A stretch of 64,000 bases of DNA, from positions 434,001-498,000 of the forward strand of contig NZ_FORS01000001.1 in the NCBI RefSeq assembly GCF_900114065.1. Direction: 5' to 3'. Under the pieces are notes generated by a model. That model ran no database searches and was not told the origin of the DNA. It worked only from the letters and a program-made list of their open reading frames with translations. Of this stretch, positions 27,315 to 36,510 are shown one piece after another. The number at the start of each line of letters is the position of its first letter. Position 1 is the stretch's first letter. The position numbers were made by a program, and so were the translations under genes. The DNA comes from Stutzerimonas kunmingensis (lineage in GTDB: Bacteria > Pseudomonadota > Gammaproteobacteria > Pseudomonadales > Pseudomonadaceae).

Positions 27315-28559
27315 ATGAACCGGATCACCCTTCTGGCGCTAGGGCTGGGGTTCTGTCTTACGGCTCAGGCTGCTGACCCCATCACGCTCGGCCTCAATTA
27401 CCCCCGTACCGGCAGCTACAAGGAAGAAGGCCTTGCACAAATGCGCGGAGCCTTGTTGGCAATCGACGAGATCAACGAGGCGGGCGGTGTTCTGGGCCGC
27501 CCGCTACGCCTGATCAGCCGCAATACCGCATCCCGCCCCGAAAAGGCCGTTGCCAACGTCGACAAGATGGCGGATGAAGGCGTCGCCATGCTGTTCGGCG
27601 GCGTATCCAGCGCGGTGGCCATTGCCGCGAGCAAGCGCGCCAAGGAGCGGGGGCTGCTCTACTTCGGCACCCTGACCTACTCCAACGACACAACTGGCAA
27701 GGATGGCCACCGTTACATGTTCCGCGAGTGCAATAACGCATGGATGAGCGCGCGGGTGCTGGGGCAGCATCTGAACGACAAAATGCCCGGCAAGACCTAC
27801 TTCTACATCACCTCCGACTATACCTGGGGCCACACCAGCGAGAGCTCGCTGCGCCAGGCGACCGGCACCGTCGACCAGAACAAGCACCAGGGGGTCAGGA
27901 CGGCCTTCCCCGGCGCGCGCCTGTCCGACTACCGCGCGGCACTGGAAAAGGCGGCCAACAGCGGTGCCGAGGTCCTGGTACTGGTCCTGTTTGGCGAAGA
28001 CATGGTGCGAGCCATGCGTATCGCCGACGAACTCGACTTGAACAAGAAGATGCAGATTGCGGTTCCCAACCTGACGCAGTCCATGGTCGAACTCGCCGGC
28101 CCGGACATCATGCGCGGCGTGCTCGGCACCGAGCCCTGGACCTGGCGCGTACCCGAACTCGAAGGTTCCGAACGCGGCAAGGCATTCGTGCGCGACTTCG
28201 GTGAGCGTTACCAGACGCACCCATCAAGCTCCGCGGCTTCGGCCTACAGCATCGTCTATCAGTGGGCAGATGCCGCCACTCGCGCCAAGAGCATCGGCAG
28301 TGAGCAAGTCATCGCGGCCCTGGAAAACCACAGCTACAGCCTGCTCAAGGATCAGCAGCAGTGGCGCGAGTTCGACCACCAGAACGTGCAGACCGTCTAC
28401 GCCATTCGGGTAAAGCCACGCGAAGAAGTGCTAAAGGATCGCTTCAAGCAGGACTATTTCGAGATCGTCCACCGTTTATCCGGCGAGCAGGCTGCGCCGA
28501 CGCTGGCCGAATGGCAGGAAGAGCGTCGCGCGGGCGGGCAGCCGGCTAGGCTACAGTGA
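27315..28559 (+). CDS. Periplasmic binding protein of branched-chain amino acid / amide ABC transporter type (orphan)
   Basis: A 414-aa exported protein with a signal peptide (residues 1-19, cleavage after AQA) and a two-lobed type I periplasmic-binding fold of the LivJ/Peripla_BP_6 group. It begins ITLGLNYPRTGSYKEEG, followed by LLAIDEINEAGGVLGRPL. No permease or ATPase gene is next to it, so it is either served from elsewhere or works as a sensor partner. The ligand is unknown; branched-chain amino acids, amides and short-chain acids are all used by relatives. The ATG at 27315 has AAGGA eight bases upstream. A two-codon frame ATG CTA TGA overlaps the start. Confidence 0.85.
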   Translation: MNRITLLALGLGFCLTAQAADPITLGLNYPRTGSYKEEGLAQMRGALLAIDEINEAGGVLGRPLRLISRNTASRPEKAVANVDKMADEGVAMLFGGVSSAVAIAASKRAKERGLLYFGTLTYSNDTTGKDGHRYMFRECNNAWMSARVLGQHLNDKMPGKTYFYITSDYTWGHTSESSLRQATGTVDQNKHQGVRTAFPGARLSDYRAALEKAANSGAEVLVLVLFGEDMVRAMRIADELDLNKKMQIAVPNLTQSMVELAGPDIMRGVLGTEPWTWRVPELEGSERGKAFVRDFGERYQTHPSSSAASAYSIVYQWADAATRAKSIGSEQVIAALENHSYSLLKDQQQWREFDHQNVQTVYAIRVKPREEVLKDRFKQDYFEIVHRLSGEQAAPTLAEWQEERRAGGQPARLQ

Positions 28560-28715
28560 AAGAACGATGGAGCATCTGGGACAGCACCCGGGCGCTCCAT
28601 CGGGTCGTCTGACCGACCGGAACGCTGCAACCTCGCTGCATTGAAGGACTCTCAAGAGGAGCGACGTTACCGGTCGCTCGTCAGCGGAGCCCTGAAACGC
28701 ACGAGGATTTCGACC

Positions 28716-29534
28716 ATGAGCACTGCAGTAGAGCCCTACCAAGCCGGTGTCTTCGACCTGACCCACAAGCTGACCGTGGAGAAGCATGGTCACACCGCCC
28801 TCATCACGATCAACCATCCGCCTGCCAACACCTGGGACCGCGAGTCACTCATCGGGCTCAAGCAGATCATCGACCATCTGAACCACGATGACGAAATCTA
28901 CGCACTGGTGATCTGCGGTCAGGGCGAGAAGTTCTTCAGCGCGGGGGCGGACCTGAAACTCTTCGCTGACGGCGATCGCATCCGAGCCCGGGAAATGGCC
29001 CGCCGCTTTGGCGAAGCCTTTGAGGCGCTGCGCGATTTCCGCGGTGTCTCCATCGCTGCAATCAACGGATTCGCCCTTGGCGGGGGCCTGGAATGCGCAC
29101 TGGCCTGCGACCTGCGCATCGCCGAGCAGCAGGCGCAAATGGGCTTGCCGGAGGCATCGGTGGGCCTGCTGCCCTGTGCGGGCGGCACCCAGGCACTGGC
29201 CTGGCTGGTGGGCGAAGGCTGGGCCAAACGCATGATCCTCTGTGGCGAGCGCATCACGGCAGAAACTGCGCTGCGCATCGGACTGGTGGAGCAGGTGGTC
29301 GACCCCGGCCAGTCGCGTGGCCACGCATTGATGCTCGCATCCCGGGTCGCGCGGCAAAGCCCTGTTGCGGTGCGTGCCATCAAGCCGTTGATCGACGCGG
29401 CCCGTAAACGGGTGCCCAATACGCTTGCCGCCGCCGAGCGCGAGGCCTTCGTCGAGCTGTTCGAGGCCGACGACACTCTGGAGGGTGTCAATGCGTTCCT
29501 CGAGAAGCGCGACCCTCGCTGGCGCAACCGATGA
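28716..29534 (+). CDS. Enoyl-CoA hydratase/isomerase family protein
   Basis: A 272-aa crotonase-fold enzyme, most likely adding water to 2-enoyl-CoA in fatty-acid or branched-chain amino acid breakdown. The oxyanion-hole regions are visible: FSAGADLKLF (about residues 74-83) and NGFALGGGLECALACDL (about 114-130). The catalytic Glu positions lie in LECALA and GLPEASVGL, with PCAGGTQ following. The ATG at 28716 with ACGAGGA upstream is preferred to a longer frame from 28641. It is followed 58 bp later by the hydrolase-type crotonase, so the two are probably co-transcribed. Confidence 0.92.
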   Translation: MSTAVEPYQAGVFDLTHKLTVEKHGHTALITINHPPANTWDRESLIGLKQIIDHLNHDDEIYALVICGQGEKFFSAGADLKLFADGDRIRAREMARRFGEAFEALRDFRGVSIAAINGFALGGGLECALACDLRIAEQQAQMGLPEASVGLLPCAGGTQALAWLVGEGWAKRMILCGERITAETALRIGLVEQVVDPGQSRGHALMLASRVARQSPVAVRAIKPLIDAARKRVPNTLAAAEREAFVELFEADDTLEGVNAFLEKRDPRWRNR

Positions 29535-29592
29535 CCGCCGTACCAAACGCAGCCTTACAGGACCTGCCCACCCATCCGGCGCCGAGGATTAC

Positions 29593-30699
29593 ATGCACGT
29601 CACCTTCGAAGAACGCCCCGCCCTGCATGGCATGCGAATAGCCATTGTCACCCTGGACGCCGCGCAGCAACTCAACGCCCTGAGCCTGCCGATGATCGAC
29701 GCACTGCTTGACCAGCTTGGCCGCTGGGCCAACGAGCCGGCAGTCGCCTGCGTGCTGTTACGCGGGAACGGTGCCAAGGCGTTCTGCGCCGGTGGCGACG
29801 TACGCCGCCTTGCAGAGACCTGCCGAGGCGAGCCCGGAATGGTGCCGGCCTTGGCCGAGCGTTTCTTTGCCGACGAGTACCGCCTCGTCCACCTGCTGCA
29901 CCATTACCCGAAGCCGCTTATCTGCTGGGGCCATGGCTACGTGATGGGCGGCGGTATGGGGCTCCTGCAGAGCGCGACGATCCGCATCGTTACACCGGAT
30001 AGTTGGCTGGCGATGCCGGAAGTCGCCATCGGCCTGCATACGGATGTCGGCGCGAGCTGGTTCCTTCCTCGCCTGGCTGGCAAGCTGGGTCTGTTTCTGG
30101 GCCTCACCGGCACGCGGGTGAATGCCCGCGATGCACTGGACATCGGTCTTGCCGACCGCTGCCTGATGGACGAGCAACAGACCGAACTCATCGAGGGACT
30201 GGTCCAGATCAACTGGCAGGACCAGGCGCACAGCCAGCTGCACAGTCTGTTGCGGGCCTTGTCCAGGCACGCCACTGCACTACTGCCCGCACCCAGGTTG
30301 CTGCCACGACTAGAGCGGATCGATGAACTGCTGGACGTGGCTGAGCTCGCGCATGCATGGCAGGCCTTGGCCGCGTTGCAGGATGATTCTGACGAGGTAA
30401 TCGCGCATGCCGCTCGCGGCCTGCGCGACGGATGCCCACTGAGCGCCCATCTCGCCTGGCGACAGCAGGAGAAAGGCCGGAAGCTGTCGCTGGGCCAGGC
30501 ATTGCAGATGGAGTACGCACTAAGCCTGAATTGCTGTCGCCACCCGGAGTTCGCCGAAGGCGTCCGTGCCCGCCTGATCGACAAGGACAATAGGCCAGGC
30601 TGGCATTGGCCAGACGCCCACCACGTTCCGCCAGCGGTGGTCGAGGCTCACTTCGAGCCGACCTGGGAAGGGGATCATCCACTGACCGGGCTGGCCTGA
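29593..30699 (+). CDS. 3-hydroxyisobutyryl-CoA hydrolase-type enoyl-CoA hydratase/isomerase
   Basis: A 368-aa crotonase-superfamily protein of the HIBYL-CoA hydrolase type, expected to release 3-hydroxyisobutyrate in valine catabolism. The oxyanion-hole motifs KAFCAGGDVRRL (about residues 60-71) and GYVMGGGMGLLQSA (about 116-129), and PEVAIGLHTDVGASWFLPRL, are typical of this subfamily. It has a longer C-terminal region than simple hydratases. The ATG at 29593 is preceded by CGAGGATT. The pair with the upstream hydratase resembles the P. aeruginosa cluster near ung. The 3-hydroxyisobutyrate dehydrogenase usually nearby is not in this window. Confidence 0.88.
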   Translation: MHVTFEERPALHGMRIAIVTLDAAQQLNALSLPMIDALLDQLGRWANEPAVACVLLRGNGAKAFCAGGDVRRLAETCRGEPGMVPALAERFFADEYRLVHLLHHYPKPLICWGHGYVMGGGMGLLQSATIRIVTPDSWLAMPEVAIGLHTDVGASWFLPRLAGKLGLFLGLTGTRVNARDALDIGLADRCLMDEQQTELIEGLVQINWQDQAHSQLHSLLRALSRHATALLPAPRLLPRLERIDELLDVAELAHAWQALAALQDDSDEVIAHAARGLRDGCPLSAHLAWRQQEKGRKLSLGQALQMEYALSLNCCRHPEFAEGVRARLIDKDNRPGWHWPDAHHVPPAVVEAHFEPTWEGDHPLTGLA

Positions 30700-30710
30700 A
30701 TGCCCTCTCA

Positions 30711-31118
30711 TCACCGATAGTAGTGCTGACGGCCGCCCCCATCGTAATGCCGCCGTAGCCGATGATCGCGCCCATCCCTGATCAGCGGCGGACGCTGCTG
30801 GCGATGTTCCTGACGCCAGTAGCCACGTCGCTCGAAGCCGCGATGGCGGTCGTAGTATTGCGGCGGAAGCTGACTCTGATAACGCGGCGGCAGGTTGCGC
30901 GGGTACTGCGGATAGTGGGAATAAGGGCTTCGCGGGTCGTATTGATGCGGACGGTTGTGCTGACGATAGTCCCGGTCATAGTGTCGCGGCCCCGGGTGGT
31001 AGTAGCGCGGACTCTCCGCCTGGAAGACCCAGACGCCGTCTCGCCGCTCCGCATGGGCCTGCAGGCTCATGCCCAGGCCTACACAGAGCAGAATAAGCAG
31101 TGAAGAACGAATGCTCAT
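30711..31118 (-). CDS. Secreted Tyr/His/Arg/Pro-rich protein of unknown function
   Basis: A 135-aa precursor with a clear signal peptide (about residues 1-22, ending LQAHA). After a short segment RRDGVWVFQAESPRYYHPG the mature chain is extremely rich in Tyr, Arg, His, Pro and Gln. It contains many RHYDRDYR- and PQYYDR-like short motifs and almost no hydrophobic core. It is probably disordered and could bind metal, polyanion or cell wall; nothing more can be claimed. The ATG at 31118 is preceded by GGAGGTGG. It is divergent from rsxA across 221 bp. Confidence 0.75.
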   Translation of the reverse strand: MSIRSSLLILLCVGLGMSLQAHAERRDGVWVFQAESPRYYHPGPRHYDRDYRQHNRPHQYDPRSPYSHYPQYPRNLPPRYQSQLPPQYYDRHRGFERRGYWRQEHRQQRPPLIRDGRDHRLRRHYDGGGRQHYYR

Positions 31119-31339
31119 GGAAACCACCTCCGATGGCTCACAGGCTTCGATTCATCAGACCACAACCGTAAGACAGCTGCAGAAACAGCGGACAACCGGC
31201 AGCTCTGACACGACGTCATGCGTCGCGCGAGGACCGCGACGGGCCGCCGCACCTTGTATGGCTGCCGCTGCTTCCCGATAATAGCGGCCCTTTAGCCCCA
31301 CGGCTCTCGCAGAGCGGACGGAACGGGAATAGACCCTAG

Positions 31340-31924
31340 ATGACCGAACTCGCCCTGATCATGGTTAGCGCCATCCTGGTCAACAATTTCGTACTGGTGC
31401 AGTTCCTCGGTCTGTGCCCGTTCATGGGCGTCTCGAAGAAGATCGAGACCGCCATCGGCCTGTCGCTGGCCACCACCTTCGTGCTGACGCTTGCCGCCAT
31501 GTGCAGCTACCTCGTCCAGCAGTATGTGCTCAAGCCGCTGGACCTCGAGTTTCTACGCACCATCAGTTTCATTCTGGTGATCGCGGTGACCGTTCAGTTC
31601 ACCGAGATGGTGGTGAACAAGACCAGTCCGCTGCTGTACCGCGTACTCGGCATCTTTCTGCCACTGATCACCACCAACTGCATCGTGCTCGGCGTGGCGC
31701 TGCTCAATGCCAACAAGGCCGAATTCACCTTTCTCACCGCCACCGTCAACGGCTTCGCCGCGGGGCTGGGCTTTTCCCTGGTGCTCGTACTGTTCGCCGC
31801 CATGCGCGAGCGCATCGCCATTGCCGACGTGCCGAAGTCGTTCCAGGGCGCGGCGATCGGCATGGTCACCGCCGGCCTGATGTCGCTGGCATTCATGGGC
31901 TTCACCGGGCTGATCAAGCTATGA
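31340..31924 (+). CDS. rsxA: Electron transport complex subunit RsxA (RnfA)
   Basis: A 194-aa inner-membrane protein with six predicted helices. It is one of the two homologous channel-like subunits that coordinate a Fe-S cluster inside the Rnf/Rsx complex. Typical segments are [19 protein letters not shown] (residues about 13-31) and [16 protein letters not shown], each contributing a cysteine. The complex moves electrons between NADH and ferredoxin or flavodoxin-like carriers coupled to ion flow; in E. coli it reduces SoxR. It is the first gene of rsxABCDGE, and its stop overlaps rsxB by 4 bases. Confidence 0.97.
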   Translation: MTELALIMVSAILVNNFVLVQFLGLCPFMGVSKKIETAIGLSLATTFVLTLAAMCSYLVQQYVLKPLDLEFLRTISFILVIAVTVQFTEMVVNKTSPLLYRVLGIFLPLITTNCIVLGVALLNANKAEFTFLTATVNGFAAGLGFSLVLVLFAAMRERIAIADVPKSFQGAAIGMVTAGLMSLAFMGFTGLIKL

Positions 31925-32496
31925 GCGCAGTCGTCATCGCGATCCTCGCCCTGCTCGCCCTGTGCCTGCTCGGCGGCGCCATCCTCGGTTTCGCCGCGGT
32001 GCGTTTTCGTGTCGAAGGCGATCCGATCGCCGAGCAGATCAATGCCCTGCTACCCCAGACCCAATGTGGCCAGTGCGGCTATCCGGGCTGCAAACCCTAC
32101 GCTGAAGCCATTGCCGGCGGCGACAAGATCAACAAGTGCCCACCGGGCGGCGAAGCGACCATCCAGGCCCTGGCCGATCTGCTCGATGTCGAGGCGGAGC
32201 CGCTGGATGCCGAGGGTGGCGAAAAGCCGCAGATGGTCGCCTACATCCGTGAAGCCGAGTGCATCGGCTGCACCAAGTGCATCCAGGCCTGCCCGGTTGA
32301 CGCCATCGTCGGTGCCGCGCGGCAGATGCACACCGTGATCATTTCCGAGTGCACCGGCTGCGACCTGTGTGTCGAACCCTGCCCGGTGGACTGCATCGAC
32401 ATGATCGAAGTCGGCAGCAACCTGCAGAGCTGGAAATGGAACCGGCCGCTGGCGCCCGGCCAGCTGATCGCAACTGATCGGGAGCAGGCCGCATGA
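31921..32496 (+). CDS. rsxB: Electron transport complex subunit RsxB (RnfB)
   Basis: A 191-aa iron-sulfur subunit anchored by an N-terminal membrane helix (residues about 4-26). A Fer4-like domain follows with cysteines CGQCGYPGC (about 49-57) and a distal Cys in KCPPGG. Two classical 4Fe-4S ferredoxin motifs come next: [12 protein letters not shown] and [12 protein letters not shown]. It overlaps rsxA and rsxC by ATGA at both ends, so the three are translationally coupled. Confidence 0.97.
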   Translation: MSAVVIAILALLALCLLGGAILGFAAVRFRVEGDPIAEQINALLPQTQCGQCGYPGCKPYAEAIAGGDKINKCPPGGEATIQALADLLDVEAEPLDAEGGEKPQMVAYIREAECIGCTKCIQACPVDAIVGAARQMHTVIISECTGCDLCVEPCPVDCIDMIEVGSNLQSWKWNRPLAPGQLIATDREQAA

Positions 32497-35360
32497 CCGC
32501 ACTGAAGATCTGGGACATCCACGGCGGCATTCATCCGCCGGAACACAAGGATCTGTCCAACCGCACCCCGATCCAGCCGGCCCCGCTGCCCAAGCGCCTG
32601 GTCCTGCCACTGACGCAGCACCTCGGAGCGCCGGCCGAGCCCTGCGTCACTCTTGGCGAACGGGTACTCAAAGGTCAGCAGATCGCTGTCGCCAGCGGGT
32701 TTGTCAGCGCGCCGCTGCATGCTCCTACCTCCGGAGTGGTCAGCTTCATCGGCCCGCAGCCCTACCCGCATGTATCAGGCATGCTCGCCAACGCGATCGT
32801 CATCGACAGCGATGGCGAAGACAAATGGATCGACCTGCATCCGCAGCCGGATTACCGTGAACTCGAGCGCCCTGCCCTGCTCGAGCTGATTCGCCAGGCC
32901 GGCATCAGCGGCCTCGGCGGCGCCGGCTTCCCCACCGCCGTGAAGCTCAGCCCCCCGCCGACCCAGACGATCCGCACGCTGATCATCAATGGCACCGAGT
33001 GCGAGCCCTACATCACCGCCGATGACCTGCTGATGCGTGAAAACGCGGCCGAGCTGGTCGCGGGGATCGAGATACTCGCGCACCTGATTCAGCCGCAAGA
33101 GGTACTGATCGGCATCGAGGACAACAAGCCCGAAGCGATCGCCGCAGTGCGGGCTGCCATCGGCGAGCGCCCCTTCACGTTGAAGGTCTTCCCGACCAAG
33201 TATCCGTCCGGCGGCGAAAAGCAGCTGATCCAGATTCTCACCGGAGAAGAGGTTCCCAGTGGCGGCTTGCCGGCGGATATCGGCATGCTCTGCCAGAACG
33301 TCGGAACCTGCGTCGCCATCCACGACGCCGTGCTCCTCGGCAAGCCGTTGATCTCGCGCATCACCACCCTGACCGGCGAGGCGCTGGCGCGGCCGATGAA
33401 CGTCGAGGTGCTGATCGGCACCCCCGTGGATGAACTGCTGGCCTTCGCCGGTCTCGATCAGCACAGGCTGAACCGTCTGATCATGGGCGGCCCGATGATG
33501 GGCTTCAGCCTGTCGTCCCTTGAGGTGCCGGTGGTCAAGACCACCAACTGCCTGCTGGCGAGCACGCTGGAAGAGCTGCCGCCACCGCCGCCCGCTCTGC
33601 CGTGCATCCGTTGCGGAGAGTGCGCCGAGGCCTGCCCGGTCAGCCTGCTACCGCAGCAGCTGCATTTCTTTGCCCTCGGCCAGGAGCATGAGCAACTCAA
33701 GGCCCACAACCTGTTCGACTGCATCGAGTGCGGCGCCTGCGCCTACGTCTGCCCCTCCAACATCCCCCTGGTGCAGTATTACCGCGCTGCCAAGGGTGAG
33801 ATCCGCGAGCTGGAGCAGAAGCAGCAGAAGGCCGAGCACTCCAAACAGCGCTTCGAGCTTCGCCAGGAACGTCTACGGCGCGCCGAAGAACAGAAGGAAG
33901 CCGAACGCAAGGCCCGTGCCGAACGTGCGGCACGCGCCAAGGCGGCGCAAAGCGAGAGCGGCTCGACCGCGACCACAGCCGAGACGGCGGCCCCGGCACA
34001 GAAGACCAGCCTTTCCGAAACGCAGAAGAAACTTAAGATCGAGGCCAGCATGGCCCAGGTCGCCCTGAAGAAAGCCGAGAAGCAGCTGGCCACCCATGCC
34101 ACTGCCGAGCTGGAAGCCCAGGTTGCCGATCTGCGCAACGCCGCCGAGGCCGCGCAGCGTGCGTTGGATGCCGCCATGCAGGCGGACTCCGCTCCGCCCG
34201 CCACTGCGCCAGGGCCAGACGATGCCGTTGCGAAAAAAGCCAAGATCGAAGCCGCCATGCTCAAGGCACAGATTCGCAAGCTGGAGAAGATCGAAGCACC
34301 GGATGACGATCAGCAGACCGAGCTCGCCCGCCTGCGCCAGCAGCTGAACGACGCCGAACAGGCGCTGACCGCCGCGCAGAGTGCAGCGCCCGCTCCCGCC
34401 GCCAAGCCAGCCGATGACGAAGCACTGAAGAAGGCGAAGATCGAAGCCGCCATGCTCAAGGCGCAGATTCGCAAGCTGGAGAAGATCGAAGCGCCGGACG
34501 ACGACCAGCAGGCCGAACTTGCCCGCCTGCGCCAGCAGCTGCACGAAGCCGAGCAGGCGCTCGCCGCCGCGCAGAGTGCTGCACCCGCCCCCGCCGCCAA
34601 GCCGGCCGATGACGAGGCGCTGAAGAAGGCCAAGATCGAAGCGGCCATGCTCAAGGCGCAGATCCGCAAGCTGGAGAAGATCGAAGCACCGGACGACGAC
34701 CAGCAGGCCGAACTCGCCCGCCTGCGCCAGCAGCTGCACGAAGCCGAGCAGGCGCTCGCCGCCGCGCAGAGTGCAGCGCCCGCTCCCGCCGCCAAGCCAG
34801 CCGACGACGAGGCCCTGAAGAAGGCCAAGATCGAAGCTGCCATGCTCAAGGCGCAGATTCGCAAGCTGGAGAAGATCGAAGCACCGGATGACGACCAGCA
34901 GGCCGAACTCGCCCGCCTGCGCCAGCAGCTGCACGAAGCCGAGCAGGCGCTGGCCGCCGCGCAGAGTGCAGCGCCCGCGCCAGCCGCTAAACCAGTCAAT
35001 GACGAAGCACTGAAAAAGGCCAAGATCGAGCTGGCGATGAAGCGCGCCGAACTCAAGAAAGCCGAGAAAGCCGGTGCCGAAGAAGCGGAGCTCAACCGTC
35101 TGCGTGATTCGCTGAGCGCTGCGGAGCAGGCGCTGCACGCTGCCGAAGATGCGTCGCAAAAAGCTGCGCCCGATCTGGTACGGACCAGCAAGCCAGGAGT
35201 CGATGATCGCCAGCGGGCGCTCAAGACCGAGCTCGCCTTTGCCCGCGCCGATCTGCGCAAGCTTGAGCGCGACGAGCACGCGGAGCCCGCCGCCATGGAC
35301 GCTGCACGAGCGCGCTTGAGCGAAGCGGAACGCCAGATGGCGGACTATCAGAACTCATGA
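32493..35360 (+). CDS. rsxC: Electron transport complex subunit RsxC (RnfC) with long repeat tail
   Basis: A 955-aa membrane-associated subunit that carries the NADH/FMN site and two 4Fe-4S clusters. The N-terminal 450 residues are the conserved enzyme: the [13 protein letters not shown] nucleotide-binding loop at about 139-151, and the cluster motifs [12 protein letters not shown] and [12 protein letters not shown] near 370-420. From about residue 440 on the protein is an Ala/Lys/Glu/Gln-rich tail, mostly helical or coiled coil. It contains four tandem 65-residue repeats (residues 581-840) plus degenerate copies on either side. E. coli RsxC also has a repeat-rich C-terminus, but of different sequence and unit length. 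Total length is well above the roughly 740-770 aa usual in relatives. Confidence 0.95.
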   Translation: MTALKIWDIHGGIHPPEHKDLSNRTPIQPAPLPKRLVLPLTQHLGAPAEPCVTLGERVLKGQQIAVASGFVSAPLHAPTSGVVSFIGPQPYPHVSGMLANAIVIDSDGEDKWIDLHPQPDYRELERPALLELIRQAGISGLGGAGFPTAVKLSPPPTQTIRTLIINGTECEPYITADDLLMRENAAELVAGIEILAHLIQPQEVLIGIEDNKPEAIAAVRAAIGERPFTLKVFPTKYPSGGEKQLIQILTGEEVPSGGLPADIGMLCQNVGTCVAIHDAVLLGKPLISRITTLTGEALARPMNVEVLIGTPVDELLAFAGLDQHRLNRLIMGGPMMGFSLSSLEVPVVKTTNCLLASTLEELPPPPPALPCIRCGECAEACPVSLLPQQLHFFALGQEHEQLKAHNLFDCIECGACAYVCPSNIPLVQYYRAAKGEIRELEQKQQKAEHSKQRFELRQERLRRAEEQKEAERKARAERAARAKAAQSESGSTATTAETAAPAQKTSLSETQKKLKIEASMAQVALKKAEKQLATHATAELEAQVADLRNAAEAAQRALDAAMQADSAPPATAPGPDDAVAKKAKIEAAMLKAQIRKLEKIEAPDDDQQTELARLRQQLNDAEQALTAAQSAAPAPAAKPADDEALKKAKIEAAMLKAQIRKLEKIEAPDDDQQAELARLRQQLHEAEQALAAAQSAAPAPAAKPADDEALKKAKIEAAMLKAQIRKLEKIEAPDDDQQAELARLRQQLHEAEQALAAAQSAAPAPAAKPADDEALKKAKIEAAMLKAQIRKLEKIEAPDDDQQAELARLRQQLHEAEQALAAAQSAAPAPAAKPVNDEALKKAKIELAMKRAELKKAEKAGAEEAELNRLRDSLSAAEQALHAAEDASQKAAPDLVRTSKPGVDDRQRALKTELAFARADLRKLERDEHAEPAAMDAARARLSEAERQMADYQNS
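34233..35012 (+). repeat. Four tandem 195-bp units inside rsxC
   Basis: Unit starts are at 34233, 34428, 34623 and 34818, each exactly 195 bp (65 codons) apart, with a partial, diverged fifth unit from 35013. Each encodes a K-rich helix ([20 protein letters not shown]), a DDDQQ linker, a helix with LARLRQQL and EAEQAL, and an Ala/Pro linker. The copies differ mainly at third positions (for example GAAGCCGCC, GAAGCGGCC, GAAGCTGCC). Confidence 0.95.
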
Positions 35361-35480
35361 AGTCACGGCTCGACACGGCAGCCACCGTGGTCGTCCGGGT
35401 GACGCAACCACACAAACAGCGGATACAAGGCGCAGGCACACCAGCCTGCCCACAGTCAACGCGCTAAAACCGGAGAGCCA

Positions 35481-36509
35481 ATGGCCCTGCCCCGCATCAC
35501 TTCGCCCCATGCCAAGGGCCCCAGCCGGACCCAGCGCGTCATGCTGCTGGTGCTCGCGGCAACCCTGCCCGGCGTGGTCGTGCTGACCTGGCTTTATGGC
35601 GCCGGCACCTTGATCAACATGGCCTGGGCCTGCGCGGCCGCGCTTGGCTTCGAGGCAGCGATTCTGAAGCTGCGCCAGCGCCCGGTCGGCTTCTTTCTGC
35701 GCGACGGCAGCGTGTTGGTTACCGCGGTGCTGCTGGCCCTCGCGCTGCCACCCTACTCCCCCTGGTGGCTGACGCTGATCGCCACCGGCTGCGCGGTGGT
35801 GTTCGGCAAGCAGCTGTATGGTGGCCTCGGCCAGAATCCCTTCAATCCGGCCATGATCGGTTATGTGGTGGTGCTCATCTCCTTCCCGGTGGAAATGACC
35901 ACCTGGCCGGTGCCGCACAGCGTCGGGCTAAGCGCCGGCCTGCAACACATTCTCGGCATCGCCTCGCTACCGGATGGCTGGACCCAGGCCACGGCCCTCG
36001 ACGCCCTGAAGGTGAACAAGAGCCTGACCATCGACGAGCTCTGGCGCAATCCGGCGTTCGGCCACTTCGGCGGCATCGGCTCGGAAGTCGTGAACCTGGC
36101 CTTCCTCGCTGGCGGCCTGTTCCTGCTGCACAAAAGGCTGTTCAGCTGGCACGCGCCGGCTGGCATGCTCGCCGCTCTGGCGCTGATGAGCCTGGTGTTC
36201 TGGAACGGCTCGGGCTCCGATAGCAACGGCTCGCCGCTGTTCCACTTGCTCAGCGGCGCCACCATGCTCGGCGCCTTCTTCATCGTCACCGACCCGGTTA
36301 GCAGCGCGACCAGCCCGCACGGTCGACTGATCTTCGGTGCTGGCGTCGGCGTACTGGTCTACGTCATCCGCGCCTGGGGCGGCTATCCGGACGGCGTGGC
36401 CTTCGGCGTGCTACTGATGAACCTGGCAGCACCCACCATCGATTACTACACCCGCCCGCGCACCTACGGCCACCGCAAGGCCGAGCGCGGCTTCAAGCTG
36501 GGCGAATGA
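35481..36509 (+). CDS. rsxD: Electron transport complex subunit RsxD (RnfD)
   Basis: A 342-aa inner-membrane subunit of the NqrB/RnfD family with several membrane helices and a covalently bound FMN. The FMN-attachment Thr is tentatively Thr171 in the segment [10 protein letters not shown], by analogy with the ATPL-type site of other RsxD proteins. Further typical segments are [12 protein letters not shown] and [11 protein letters not shown]. The ATG at 35481 is preceded by CGGAGAG. Unlike the other rsx genes it does not overlap its upstream neighbour: a 120-bp gap separates it from rsxC. Confidence 0.96.
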   Translation: MALPRITSPHAKGPSRTQRVMLLVLAATLPGVVVLTWLYGAGTLINMAWACAAALGFEAAILKLRQRPVGFFLRDGSVLVTAVLLALALPPYSPWWLTLIATGCAVVFGKQLYGGLGQNPFNPAMIGYVVVLISFPVEMTTWPVPHSVGLSAGLQHILGIASLPDGWTQATALDALKVNKSLTIDELWRNPAFGHFGGIGSEVVNLAFLAGGLFLLHKRLFSWHAPAGMLAALALMSLVFWNGSGSDSNGSPLFHLLSGATMLGAFFIVTDPVSSATSPHGRLIFGAGVGVLVYVIRAWGGYPDGVAFGVLLMNLAAPTIDYYTRPRTYGHRKAERGFKLGE

Positions 36510-36510
36510 C

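Noticed and set aside
27115-27318. A 67-codon plus-strand frame before the orphan binding protein
   Set aside because: Non-ATG start, no ribosome site, poor codon bias; its end merely coincides with the start of the binding-protein gene.
34233-35012. Possible CRISPR-like or satellite array
   Set aside because: Period is a whole number of codons, the frame stays open and differences are mostly silent, so it is a protein-coding repeat.
33873-35296. Two long antisense frames (468 and 328 codons) with striking repeats opposite rsxC
   Set aside because: They are the reverse reading of the 195-bp repeat array; periodicity comes from rsxC.
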